Positions 16,866-24,398 of a stretch of 64,000 bases of DNA are shown here, piece by piece. The position numbers were made by a program, and so were the translations under genes. Each line of letters starts with the position of its first letter. Position 1 is the stretch's first letter. A model generated the notes under the pieces. That model made no database searches and was not told where the DNA came from. It saw only the letters and a program-made list of their open reading frames with translations. Source of the DNA: GWE2-42-39 sp034003625 (GTDB taxonomy: Bacteria; Bacteroidota; Bacteroidia; Bacteroidales; Prolixibacteraceae); contig JAVEYG010000007.1 of assembly GCA_034003625.1 (NCBI GenBank), positions 1-64,000 on the forward strand. The letters are read 5' to 3'.

Positions 16866-16894
16866 TTGTTTTTCTTTTTTCTTCCTTAATTTTG
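16866..16894 (+). promoter_or_regulatory. Promoter of the dihydroorotase gene
   Basis: TTG at 16866-16868 and TAATTTTG at 16887-16894 (18-bp gap) match the Bacteroidota promoter pattern. The start codon at 16899 is only 4 bp after the -7 element, so transcription would begin at or next to the ATG. No ribosome binding site is visible before it. Confidence 0.45.
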
Positions 16895-16898
16895 AAAT

Positions 16899-18242
16899 AT
16901 GAAGACACTGATAAAAAATGCCATAGTTATTAATGAAGGGACCAGTCGGCAAGGAAGTGTGCTGATTGAAGGCGCATTCATCCAACAAATTTATACCGGG
17001 CAGGTTGATTGGACAACCGTTGAAGCCGACCGTGTAATTGATGCAACGGGGAAATATCTTATTCCCGGAGTGATTGACGACCAGGTGCATTTTCGCGAAC
17101 CGGGACTGACGCACAAAGGTGAAATAGCTACCGAGTCGCGGGCTGCGGTAGCCGGGGGCGTTACTTCGTACATGGAAATGCCCAATACCAATCCGCAAAC
17201 CGTGACACAGGAACTGTTGGAGCAGAAATACCAACGGGCAGCGCAGGTTTCGCCGGCCAATTATTCGTTTTACATGGGCGCTACCAACGATAATCTGGAT
17301 GAAGTGCTGAAAACCGATCCTTCCAAAGTATGCGGGATAAAAGTATTCATGGGATCGTCAACCGGGAATATGCTGGTTGACGATGAACAGATTCTTTCTG
17401 AACTATTTAAAAATGCACCGGCGCTGGTTGCTACCCATTGCGAGGATGAAGCTATGATTCAGAAAAATATAGAAATTGCACAGGGGCGTTACGGCGAGAA
17501 TGTCCCGGTTTCGCGCCATGCCTACATACGCAGTGCGGAGGCCTGCTTCCGATCATCGTCAAAAGCGGTGGAGCTGGCGGCTAAATTTGGTACCCGTTTG
17601 CATGTTTTACATCTTTCAACGGCTCAGGAAATGAGGCTTTTCAACTTCGCACCGGTAAAAGAAAAACTCATTTCGGCGGAAGTTTGTGTGCATCATTTGT
17701 GGTTCGACGAACGGGATTATATCACGCATGGCAACCGTATCAAGTGGAACCCCTCGGTGAAGACGGCAAAAGACAAGGAAGCGCTTTGGGAGGCTTTGTT
17801 GTCGGATAAAATCGATGTAGTTGCTACCGACCATGCGCCGCATACGCTGGACGAAAAATCGAATACGTATTTCAAAGCGCCGTCGGGTGGCCCGTTGGTG
17901 CAGCATTCGCTGGCAGCTATGTTGGAGATGAGCCGTAAAGGGTACATTTCGCCGGAAAAGGTGGTCCAGAAAATGTGCCATGCCCCGGCTGACCTGTTCC
18001 GTATCGACCGGCGGGGCTATATCCGCGAAGGTTATTATGCTGACCTGGTTTTGGTCGATCCCAACCAGAATTGGGTGGTTTCGCCTGAAAATATTCTGTA
18101 CAAATCCGGCTGGTCGCCTTTCGAGGGGACGGAGTTCAGTCATCGGGTAAGCCATACGTTTGTAAACGGGAAACTGGTTTTTTGTGATGGGAAAGTTTCG
18201 GGAGCACTCATTCCGGGACAACGGCTGCAATTTCAGGTTTAA
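16899..18242 (+). CDS. pyrC: Dihydroorotase
   Basis: A 447-residue amidohydrolase of the class I dihydroorotase type. The metal motif reads DDQVHFREPG (near 60-69), with Gln where most enzymes have His in HxH; this form is usual in Bacteroidota as I recall. Further ligands are seen in ATHCEDEA (near 178), LHVLHLSTAQE (near 230) and VATDHAPHTLDEK (near 308). It closes carbamoyl aspartate to dihydroorotate in pyrimidine synthesis. The gene is alone, divergent from the GntR gene by 136 bp, with IS110 remains directly after its stop. Confidence 0.93.
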   Translation: MKTLIKNAIVINEGTSRQGSVLIEGAFIQQIYTGQVDWTTVEADRVIDATGKYLIPGVIDDQVHFREPGLTHKGEIATESRAAVAGGVTSYMEMPNTNPQTVTQELLEQKYQRAAQVSPANYSFYMGATNDNLDEVLKTDPSKVCGIKVFMGSSTGNMLVDDEQILSELFKNAPALVATHCEDEAMIQKNIEIAQGRYGENVPVSRHAYIRSAEACFRSSSKAVELAAKFGTRLHVLHLSTAQEMRLFNFAPVKEKLISAEVCVHHLWFDERDYITHGNRIKWNPSVKTAKDKEALWEALLSDKIDVVATDHAPHTLDEKSNTYFKAPSGGPLVQHSLAAMLEMSRKGYISPEKVVQKMCHAPADLFRIDRRGYIREGYYADLVLVDPNQNWVVSPENILYKSGWSPFEGTEFSHRVSHTFVNGKLVFCDGKVSGALIPGQRLQFQV

Positions 18243-18253
18243 ACGGGATTTAG

Positions 18254-18380
18254 GGATTGATCTGTTACAAAAAGAAAGTTGTAGCCCATGCATTAAGCGA
18301 GAAAAACCGGATCATCCGGATACTTGAAGACACGAACATCAAACTGAGCAGTGTGTTGACCAATATCGACCGACGGACCT
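18254..18380 (+). pseudogene. IS110-family transposase remnant
   Basis: A frame starting just after a stop at 18251-18253 reads ...CYKKKVVAHALSEKNRIIRI, then LEDTNIKLSSVLTNI, which is the conserved middle part of IS110/IS1111 transposases just before their GxSGxxM motif. The similarity breaks off at about 18370 and the rest of the transposase is absent. It begins 11 bp after the pyrC stop. No matching N-terminal DEDD part is present, so this is a deletion relic. Confidence 0.7.
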
Positions 18381-18653
18381 TACAATTTTGCCGGTCGGAA
18401 TATCACAAATACCAATACAAATTACACAAATAGCAATGGGCGTTACAGGAATTACATTTTCTATTACAATGTAAACTATATAATTTACAATAAGTACATT
18501 CAGCGATAAAATTATACCAATTCATATCACAAACAATACAACCGGTAATATTAAAATATCCAATGATATTTCACTATTACCGATTTGTATTACAAAATAT
18601 ACGAATGTTATTTTACAAAACAGGAAGGGAATTACAACGTTGAGCTACCTCCT
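18381..18653. repeat. Degenerate 21-bp tandem repeat array, about 12-13 units
   Basis: When the sequence is written in rows of 21 bases from 18402, columns line up: 9-11 of 12 units keep each base of TACA at positions 1-4, 10 of 12 keep C at position 12 and 10 of 12 keep T at position 21. An approximate consensus is TACAAAAATACCAAT plus six variable bases ending in TAT. TAC recurs at phase 0 (18423, 18444, 18465, 18486, 18528, 18591, 18633) and at phase 9 (18453, 18495, 18537, 18600). The composition is much richer in A+T than its surroundings. The last unit overlaps the stop codon of the orphan gene on the minus strand. Confidence 0.8.
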
Positions 18654-19385
18654 GACAAATTTCAGGGAGCTGATTTGTTTATACTGCGGGCTTGTTGCAT
18701 CAAATACCGACTTAATGTAGTTTTTTACTGAAGTGGCTACATCAATCATGCCGGTCGTTTCCTTGTACAAGAGTTCATTGCGGGTAATGCGGAGGCTGCT
18801 TACAGATATTTCGGCATTAATAACAGCCTGGTTCTTCGCAGTAAGGTCCTGATGATAAGCAGTCAATGCGGTAACAGTTAAATCGGGTTCATTCGGGGTG
18901 TATTCCCGAATGGATTTCAGCAGTTCAATCAGTTTATCGAAATTTTCAATGCGGTTGGTGAAACTCATCTGGGATGCTGATATTTCTACAACTTCTTTCC
19001 CTTCGGCGCTGGCGGCCTGTTTTTCTTCTTCGGTCATTTTCGGGGCGGCGCGACGTCCCTGTAACTTACGGATAATTGCGACAACCTGAGCATCGGCTTG
19101 CGGGGAACTTGCCGATGACCTTACTGCATTGGCAATACGGGTTGCCAGCTTACTAAACGGTTCAAATGCTATCTCTCTTTCGGAAAGCGCTTTTGACAGG
19201 CTGGCCTGTACCGTGTGAATAGAGGTCAGACACTGTTTTCCCTGGGATAAAAGGGTATTCAACGCTTCCAATGAGAGGGCAGGGTTTCCCGGATTATAGG
19301 CACGGCCATACGAAGTGCAATTCAGTACTAATTGTTCGAAGTTGGCCACATTCTTTGCATGACCGGTTTCAGAATTGATATTCAT
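18645..19385 (-). CDS. Conserved hypothetical protein, mostly helical
   Basis: A 246-residue protein with no signal peptide, membrane segment or known domain that I recognise. It looks mostly alpha-helical. The ends are patterned: an N-terminal SYGRAYNPGNPALSLEAL stretch and a C-terminal VKNYIKSVFDATSPQYKQIS ending in Phe-Val-Arg-Arg. A charged linker (MTEEEKQAASAEGKEVVEIS) lies near 115-135. I have an impression of similar proteins in other Bacteroidota, without function. It is flanked by mobile-element relics on both sides and its stop codon falls inside the 21-bp repeat array. It has no operon partner. Confidence 0.75.
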   Translation of the reverse strand: MNINSETGHAKNVANFEQLVLNCTSYGRAYNPGNPALSLEALNTLLSQGKQCLTSIHTVQASLSKALSEREIAFEPFSKLATRIANAVRSSASSPQADAQVVAIIRKLQGRRAAPKMTEEEKQAASAEGKEVVEISASQMSFTNRIENFDKLIELLKSIREYTPNEPDLTVTALTAYHQDLTAKNQAVINAEISVSSLRITRNELLYKETTGMIDVATSVKNYIKSVFDATSPQYKQISSLKFVRR

Positions 19386-19499
19386 AACATTTGAGGTTTT
19401 TTAGTGAAATAATTAAAATGTTTTTTTTACTCAAATGCAATTTCTGATAATATTTTCAAAAATCAAATAGCTTTTAAAGATTTTTTTAAGGAATAATCA

Positions 19500-20028
19500 A
19501 AAAAATACAGCAAAGAAGAGATGTTCCTGACCATCGAGTTATAGCAGGAGAGTGGATTAAGCCAATAGAAATTTTGTATTCGGGAAGACTGTCTGTAAAA
19601 ACTTTTGGCTATTGGCTGAAAAAATACAGGGAAGAGCAGGCAGGTGTGAACCCTGTTTTGGGAAATAGGGATGCCTTCATTGCGATGCATGTATCTGAAT
19701 ATGTCAGGCTATCCGATAGGGGAAACCGGACAAATAGAAATTAGTTACCCCGCTGGGACAACCTGATGAACTACCTGTATGACAGTTTTTGAAAACCGAC
19801 AACAACTTTGTCGAAAATGCCATCCGCCCAATTGCGTCAGGACGGAAGAACTACCTGTTTACAGAGTCTGCCCGCGAAGCTGAACGGGCGGCCATGTTCT
19901 ATTCCTTCTTTGGTATCTGCAAAAAAAATGGAAACCCATACCAGTGACTCAAAAAAGTACTGGAAGTTATCCCTGAATACAAGGTCAGCAAACTCCACAA
20001 ACTATTGCCTCAAAACTTAAAGCTGTAA
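19500..20028 (+). pseudogene. IS66-family element remnant (TnpA-like piece joined to TnpC tail)
   Basis: The first part (about 19509-19735), with frameshifts, gives pieces typical of the IS66 TnpA accessory protein: an SGLSQ-like stretch and LSVKTFGYWLKKYREEQ. The second part (about 19791-20028) reads DNNFVENAIRPIASGRKNYL, FTESAREAERAAMFYSFFG, then after an in-frame stop LKKVLEVIPEYKVSKLHKLL, the C-terminal end of the IS66 TnpC transposase. Everything between (TnpB and most of TnpC) is missing. It is a deleted, inactive copy. Confidence 0.85.
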
Positions 20029-20084
20029 AGGCCCAATCTGAACAAAGAAACAGATTAAGCAAAACTTTCCTATGACCTGCTTGG

Positions 20085-20385
20085 TAGAAGGGATACGAAA
20101 TATCTGCCTTCTTCCGTTTGCATTCCATGTCAAAAACTGTCTGGTAAAACAGTAGTTTACCATATGCTATCGGTTTTATCTCCTTGAAAAACCGGATTTC
20201 CGACTGGCGGTCGGGAAACCCCTTCTATAAAACCCGTTTCCGCAATTTCTCCAGTGCAACCTTGCAGCGGCCAATTGCAAACTCCATTTGTTCAGTAACA
20301 TTTTCTGATGCATCTTTCATTCCTGACAGCTCTTTGCCCAGATCAAGAATGATTTTTAAATAGTCAATCCTTAAAAAGTCAAGAA
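20085..20385 (-). pseudogene. RteC-like protein remnant
   Basis: On the minus strand one frame reads ELSGMKDASENVTEQMEFAI, CKVALEKLRKRVL, an in-frame TAG (20227-20225), then RFFKEIKPIAYGKLLFYQ and VFDMECKRKKADISY. The segment with FFKEIKP and a following aromatic-rich helix is the hallmark of RteC-domain proteins, the excision regulators of CTnDOT-like conjugative transposons that also appear alone in many Bacteroidota. The N-terminal half is absent where the IS5-type element begins, and the C-terminal half decays. It is a truncated relic. Confidence 0.65.
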
Positions 20386-21875
20386 TATATCAATAACAGA
20401 TTATTCATAATAATGCCAAGCTCCATTTTAGAGCATCAAACCTGGTTCGAATGGTTGTGAGCAGGTATTGAGAAACCCATTCGGCCAAAAAATTGGGCAC
20501 AAGTTTAACTTTCCGCAACCACCGGCGGAAGTTAAAAGCTGATGCAGCCATCAGGGCATTAATTTCATCCCCAACAAATCTTTTCAGGTAGTTTCGTGCC
20601 ATTCGGTGATCCTGCTTGGTGTGGCCAAAGATTGGTTCGATGGCCGCCCTTCGTCGGAACCGTATCCGTGCCTGTTGTTTCCGGTACACCGAATCTTTTG
20701 ATTTTGGCGGGCTTGGAGTTTGGATGATGGTTCCATCGACTACTTTCCGGCCACGATACCCACGGTCAACCGTTGCTTCTTTGGCCCTTATCCCTGTAAT
20801 TTGCTGGTGAAACTCAAGGGTCTGCTTCAATGTATCTCCATCATACGGGTTGCCTTTGAAAGTAACCACCGAAACAATAACGTTAGTGGTTTTGGTAATG
20901 GCAAATGACACTTTGGAGCCAAACTCATACTTCTTGTGGTCTTTGCCTTTGGCAATGCAACTTACCTCAGGTTCGTGCAGACTGTAAATCTTGTTCTTGC
21001 TTTGCCTTGTTTGGGACAGAACTTTGCGGAACATATCCAGTTCTACCCGCCATACCGATTGCTCCGGAAGTTTACGCTCCAATTCGCGCACCAGCCTTCC
21101 GGCAATGGTCTTGATCTTCCGGCCTGAAGCCAAGGCTTTTTTCTTATTCTTTGGATGATCTTTGAACCGCTGGTTTAGCATGTGCTGTTTTACGGTACGC
21201 TTATAGCTTTGCCTTAATGGAATGCCCTGTTTTTCTGCCATCTTCAGGCACTTGGCAATAATGCGAACAGCCAGTTTCAGATCGGTTGGAAACGTGATAT
21301 TCTTTTCCTGAACAGTGGTGTCTATTGAAACACATTTTTGCTGTGCATCTTTGCCTTGCAGCCCGACCGATAAACGGAAAATCTTTTCAATGCCTTCTTT
21401 GCCAACCCGGTGGCGAAAATGGACCAGGTCGCTCGGGTCACAGGGCATCGACCATTGAAAGTGGGTTTCTCCGCTAAAATACTGGAAGTACGGGTTTTCT
21501 ACCCACCGGTCAACGACCGACTCATCGCTCAGGTTGTACAACTGTTTTAAAATCAACAGCGAAACCATCAATCGAACCGGTTTGGCCGGACGACCAAAAT
21601 CAATGTAATACTCCTGAAAATCACCTTCAACGGATTTCCAGTCAATTTTCCCAGTCAACTGATAAAGTGGGTTCCTGGGATTAAGCTGTTCTTTCAAGGT
21701 TTGAAACAAAAAACTCATTTGTCCGGATTGCTTGTTTGTGCCGATCATATTTCTGCAAGGTTTTTTACTAAATTGCGAAAAATCCTGCAATTAACACCAT
21801 AATAATCAAGTGCGAAATCAATAAAATAGTATTAAGAATCAATGCCTTCGCTCATTTTTAAGGGATGATTATTTA
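20357..21875 (-). mobile_element. IS5-type insertion sequence, about 1.5 kb
   Basis: One transposase gene is bounded by imperfect terminal inverted repeats. Left end 20357-20380 begins TAAATAGTCAATCCTTAAAA; the right end read inwards (21875-21852) begins TAAATAATCATCCCTTAAAA; 18 of the first 21 positions agree. No convincing target duplication is visible at the outer edges, so exact ends are uncertain by a few bases. The left end abuts the rteC relic and the right end supplies the stop codon of the CE15 esterase gene. Confidence 0.75.
20405..21790 (-). CDS. IS5-family DDE transposase
   Basis: A complete 461-residue transposase. It starts with the DUF772-type N-terminal domain (KIDWKSVEGDFQEYY, RLMVSLLILKQLYNLSDES, NPYFQYFSGE) and continues as a DDE_Tnp_1 catalytic core with Asp in VSIDTTVQEKN (near 177), Asp in ATVDRGYRGRK (near 343) and Glu in AAIEPIFGHTKQDHRM (near 391). 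All three acidic residues are present and the frame is unbroken, so it may be active. It excises and inserts the element's own ends. Confidence 0.93.
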   Translation of the reverse strand: MQDFSQFSKKPCRNMIGTNKQSGQMSFLFQTLKEQLNPRNPLYQLTGKIDWKSVEGDFQEYYIDFGRPAKPVRLMVSLLILKQLYNLSDESVVDRWVENPYFQYFSGETHFQWSMPCDPSDLVHFRHRVGKEGIEKIFRLSVGLQGKDAQQKCVSIDTTVQEKNITFPTDLKLAVRIIAKCLKMAEKQGIPLRQSYKRTVKQHMLNQRFKDHPKNKKKALASGRKIKTIAGRLVRELERKLPEQSVWRVELDMFRKVLSQTRQSKNKIYSLHEPEVSCIAKGKDHKKYEFGSKVSFAITKTTNVIVSVVTFKGNPYDGDTLKQTLEFHQQITGIRAKEATVDRGYRGRKVVDGTIIQTPSPPKSKDSVYRKQQARIRFRRRAAIEPIFGHTKQDHRMARNYLKRFVGDEINALMAASAFNFRRWLRKVKLVPNFLAEWVSQYLLTTIRTRFDALKWSLALL

Positions 21876-23173
21876 CCATTTTTTTCCACGTTGAACACCT
21901 CATCAGCAAAATCCATGTAAAAATTCCAATCAGTTAGGGTCAGATTGTGAATGCCGCTCCGTATGTGGTAGGCCACCTTTTGGCTGTGAACCGGCGTGTT
22001 GAGCGGAGGCATCGCTTTAGGCAAATTAGTGGCCGGATCGTATAACCGGAAAACCGGTAGCGAGTTGTACAAGGCCAGGTGCTGCCCTTTTGGATCGCCC
22101 CATAAATCGTCGCTCGCGCTGGCAATATAAAGTGCGCGGGGAGCGATCAGTGCCATCAGTTCGTGCATATCGACTGGCATCGCATCTTCGTTGTTGCTGT
22201 AGGTTTTGTAATTTGCGCAGAACCAGTGTGGGTAAGCCTTGTTAATCCGGTCAACTGTTTCACCGTAACGCCGGCGGGCCAGCGAGGAACCCCCACAACC
22301 GGCTTCGTTACAGCAAACCAGTGAAAAACGCGTATCAGTTGCTCCGGCCCATAAAGCTGCTTTTGCTCCGCGCGAATGACCCATTACGGCAACTTTCGAT
22401 GCGTCAATATCTTTGTCAGTGACCAGATAATCCATGCAACGGCTCGCGCCCCAAGCCCAAGCAGCAATGGTTCCCCACGATTCGGCGTTTCGTTTGTTAT
22501 CCAGAATTCCGTGAATGCCGTTTTGAAAATTATCAAAGTTGTCCAGATCGACATCGCCGTTGAAAAATGCAGCAACCGCATAACCGCGCGCAACCACATC
22601 TTCGGCTGGCCAGAATTCGCTTTTCTTCTCGCGCGTAAAATCGATGTTTTCAGTAGCCGGACGATTGCAAATCAGTAGAAATGCTGGAATCGGTTTTGTA
22701 ACGCGATTCGGAATAAAAAGCCCCAGATGAATAATGAGTGATTTCGATTTTGCTGAAACCATAATATCCACCAGTTTCAGGGTGGCCGCCCCATCCATGG
22801 CATTCGGGTCTTCTTTTACAATGGTAATCGTTTTTTTGTAAGGCGTGTCTGGTATCCGTCCGTAAACCTGCGTGGTAAAAAGTTCCAGAAGTTCAGGGCG
22901 CCTCACATTTTGCCACTCTTTTTTCGTAATGATTTTTTCGCCATTTTGTGTGGACAACACATCTGGTAAGGTATAGGCGGGTACTTTGCTTTCGTCGTAG
23001 TTAAATTCCGTCTGATTTTTGCTCAATTCTTCGACCCGTTCCGGAGTGGCTTTCCAGCTTTGGTTTTGCTGAGCGAAAATCAGACTTCCGCAAAAAAAGA
23101 GAAGTAGGCTAGTAAAAAGCTTTTTAAGGATCGGATTTTTCTGTAGTGAAAGTTGGGGCGATTTATTTTTCAT
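21869..23173 (-). CDS. CE15 glucuronoyl esterase
   Basis: The 434-residue exported protein has a signal peptide (about 1-35, ending LIFAQQ) and an alpha/beta-hydrolase core of carbohydrate esterase family 15. The triad can be placed: nucleophile Ser267 in GHSRGAKAALW, Glu290 in CCNEAGCGGSS and His409 in SGIHNLTLTDW; the RRRYGETVDRINKAYPHWF segment is typical of the family. These enzymes cut esters between 4-O-methyl-glucuronate and lignin alcohols or other uronate methyl esters. It is the last gene of the polysaccharide locus. Its last Lys codon and TAA stop lie within the inverted repeat of the IS5-type element, but the catalytic domain looks complete. Confidence 0.9.
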   Translation of the reverse strand: MKNKSPQLSLQKNPILKKLFTSLLLFFCGSLIFAQQNQSWKATPERVEELSKNQTEFNYDESKVPAYTLPDVLSTQNGEKIITKKEWQNVRRPELLELFTTQVYGRIPDTPYKKTITIVKEDPNAMDGAATLKLVDIMVSAKSKSLIIHLGLFIPNRVTKPIPAFLLICNRPATENIDFTREKKSEFWPAEDVVARGYAVAAFFNGDVDLDNFDNFQNGIHGILDNKRNAESWGTIAAWAWGASRCMDYLVTDKDIDASKVAVMGHSRGAKAALWAGATDTRFSLVCCNEAGCGGSSLARRRYGETVDRINKAYPHWFCANYKTYSNNEDAMPVDMHELMALIAPRALYIASASDDLWGDPKGQHLALYNSLPVFRLYDPATNLPKAMPPLNTPVHSQKVAYHIRSGIHNLTLTDWNFYMDFADEVFNVEKNGK

Positions 23174-23232
23174 GGTAGACAGGATTTAGTGGTTGGCCAA
23201 AGATATAATGGAATTGTTTAGAGCGAACAATA

Positions 23233-24381
23233 TTATTTACGCAGCAAAGCGGTTGCACACCAGAGTAATGGAGCCTGCCCATGAAAATCGCCCACAATCC
23301 GGGGTCTATTGACATAATGTTCACGATCATTGCGTGCTCCCGTTCCAGAACAAATTTCAGTTAGAAGATAATCTTCATTAATATAAGTGATCAATTCAAG
23401 CCATGCTTTTCGGGCAGAAGCCCCATATTGTTTTTTATCAAGCCAACCATTTTTTACTCCGACAATCATGGCGTAAGTAAACATAGCCGTACTTGAAGTC
23501 TCTTTCCATAGAGCCGGATCGTCGATTATTTGTCTCCACATTCCATCTTCCGCTTGGTATTTTAATAAAGCAGCCATCATTTTATGATAACCCGTCATTA
23601 TTCTTGCCCAATTCGGATTGGATTTTGGCAAAACGCGAAGTAACTCAGCCATTCCAACAGCCATCCAGCCATTACCACGCCCCCAACTGTACTGGGCAAT
23701 AGGTGTGTGATAAAATAGTCCATTTTTCAATTGAAGTTCGTCTAAGTACATAACCATTTCCTTGGCAGCTCTATTGATATATTTAGTATCTAAGGTTGCC
23801 CGATATGCTTGTGACTGAAGGGCTGTTATCATGAACATATCGTCAATCCAGAGTCTGGTTTGCCAGGAAAAATCTTGCCTTGCCCATTCCTTCTGTTTTG
23901 GATTGCTGTCTTCAGGTAGTTTCCATTGAGAATCAGCATATAATAATCCCAAATCAAGATAGTTATTGTTTTTTGTTTTAAGGAATAACTCTAGAGGAAC
24001 CGAACCGAATATATTATTATCTAAATGATCAGGTTTAGGCAAGAGGTCTTTTTTTTCTTTCAGCAAAATAATGAATCGATATTCCAATTGTCTGAATAAA
24101 TCATCATTCTTTGTAACTCGGGCAAACCATAATCCCCCCAGCCAAGTGCAAACCTCGGGATAATTAATATATTTAGGAGGAGCTGTATAATCAACTCCAG
24201 GAGTCGTCCCAGAGGCGCGTGTATGAGGTGTTGCCAGAAATTTTTCAGAAATTCGTATTCCTATTTCTTCAGGCGTTTTACCTTTAGACCAATGTTTAAG
24301 ATCATACTCTTTGGTTTTATTTTGACCATTAACAAAAAAAACCATAAGTAGATATATAATTACAATAATTTTTCCTTTCAT
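23233..24381 (-). CDS. GH105 unsaturated uronyl hydrolase
   Basis: A 382-residue protein with a signal peptide (about 1-19) and an alpha/alpha-barrel of the YteR/GH105 family. Signatures are LWIDDMFMI (177-185, holding the catalytic Asp), YSWGRGNGWMAVGMAELL (231-248), KETSSTAMFTYAM and GDFHGQAPLLWCATALL at the C-terminus. The enzyme hydrates and releases 4,5-unsaturated galacturonate or glucuronate from oligosaccharides made by polysaccharide lyases, in the periplasm. It lies between the propeller lipoprotein gene and the CE15 gene on the minus strand, 17 bp after the former. Confidence 0.9.
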   Translation of the reverse strand: MKGKIIVIIYLLMVFFVNGQNKTKEYDLKHWSKGKTPEEIGIRISEKFLATPHTRASGTTPGVDYTAPPKYINYPEVCTWLGGLWFARVTKNDDLFRQLEYRFIILLKEKKDLLPKPDHLDNNIFGSVPLELFLKTKNNNYLDLGLLYADSQWKLPEDSNPKQKEWARQDFSWQTRLWIDDMFMITALQSQAYRATLDTKYINRAAKEMVMYLDELQLKNGLFYHTPIAQYSWGRGNGWMAVGMAELLRVLPKSNPNWARIMTGYHKMMAALLKYQAEDGMWRQIIDDPALWKETSSTAMFTYAMIVGVKNGWLDKKQYGASARKAWLELITYINEDYLLTEICSGTGARNDREHYVNRPRIVGDFHGQAPLLWCATALLRK

Positions 24382-24398
24382 TTTATTGAGTCCTTAAT

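Noticed and set aside
18420..18570. Minus-strand Cys-rich small frame (CxxC-like pattern) inside the repeat array
   Set aside because: The Cys codons (TGT) come from the repeated TACA motif read on the opposite strand; there is no ribosome site, and the frame is bounded by clustered stops.
18381..18653. Repeat array as a CRISPR
   Set aside because: Units are contiguous and only 21 bp with all columns drifting; there are no conserved repeats separated by unique spacers and no cas genes.
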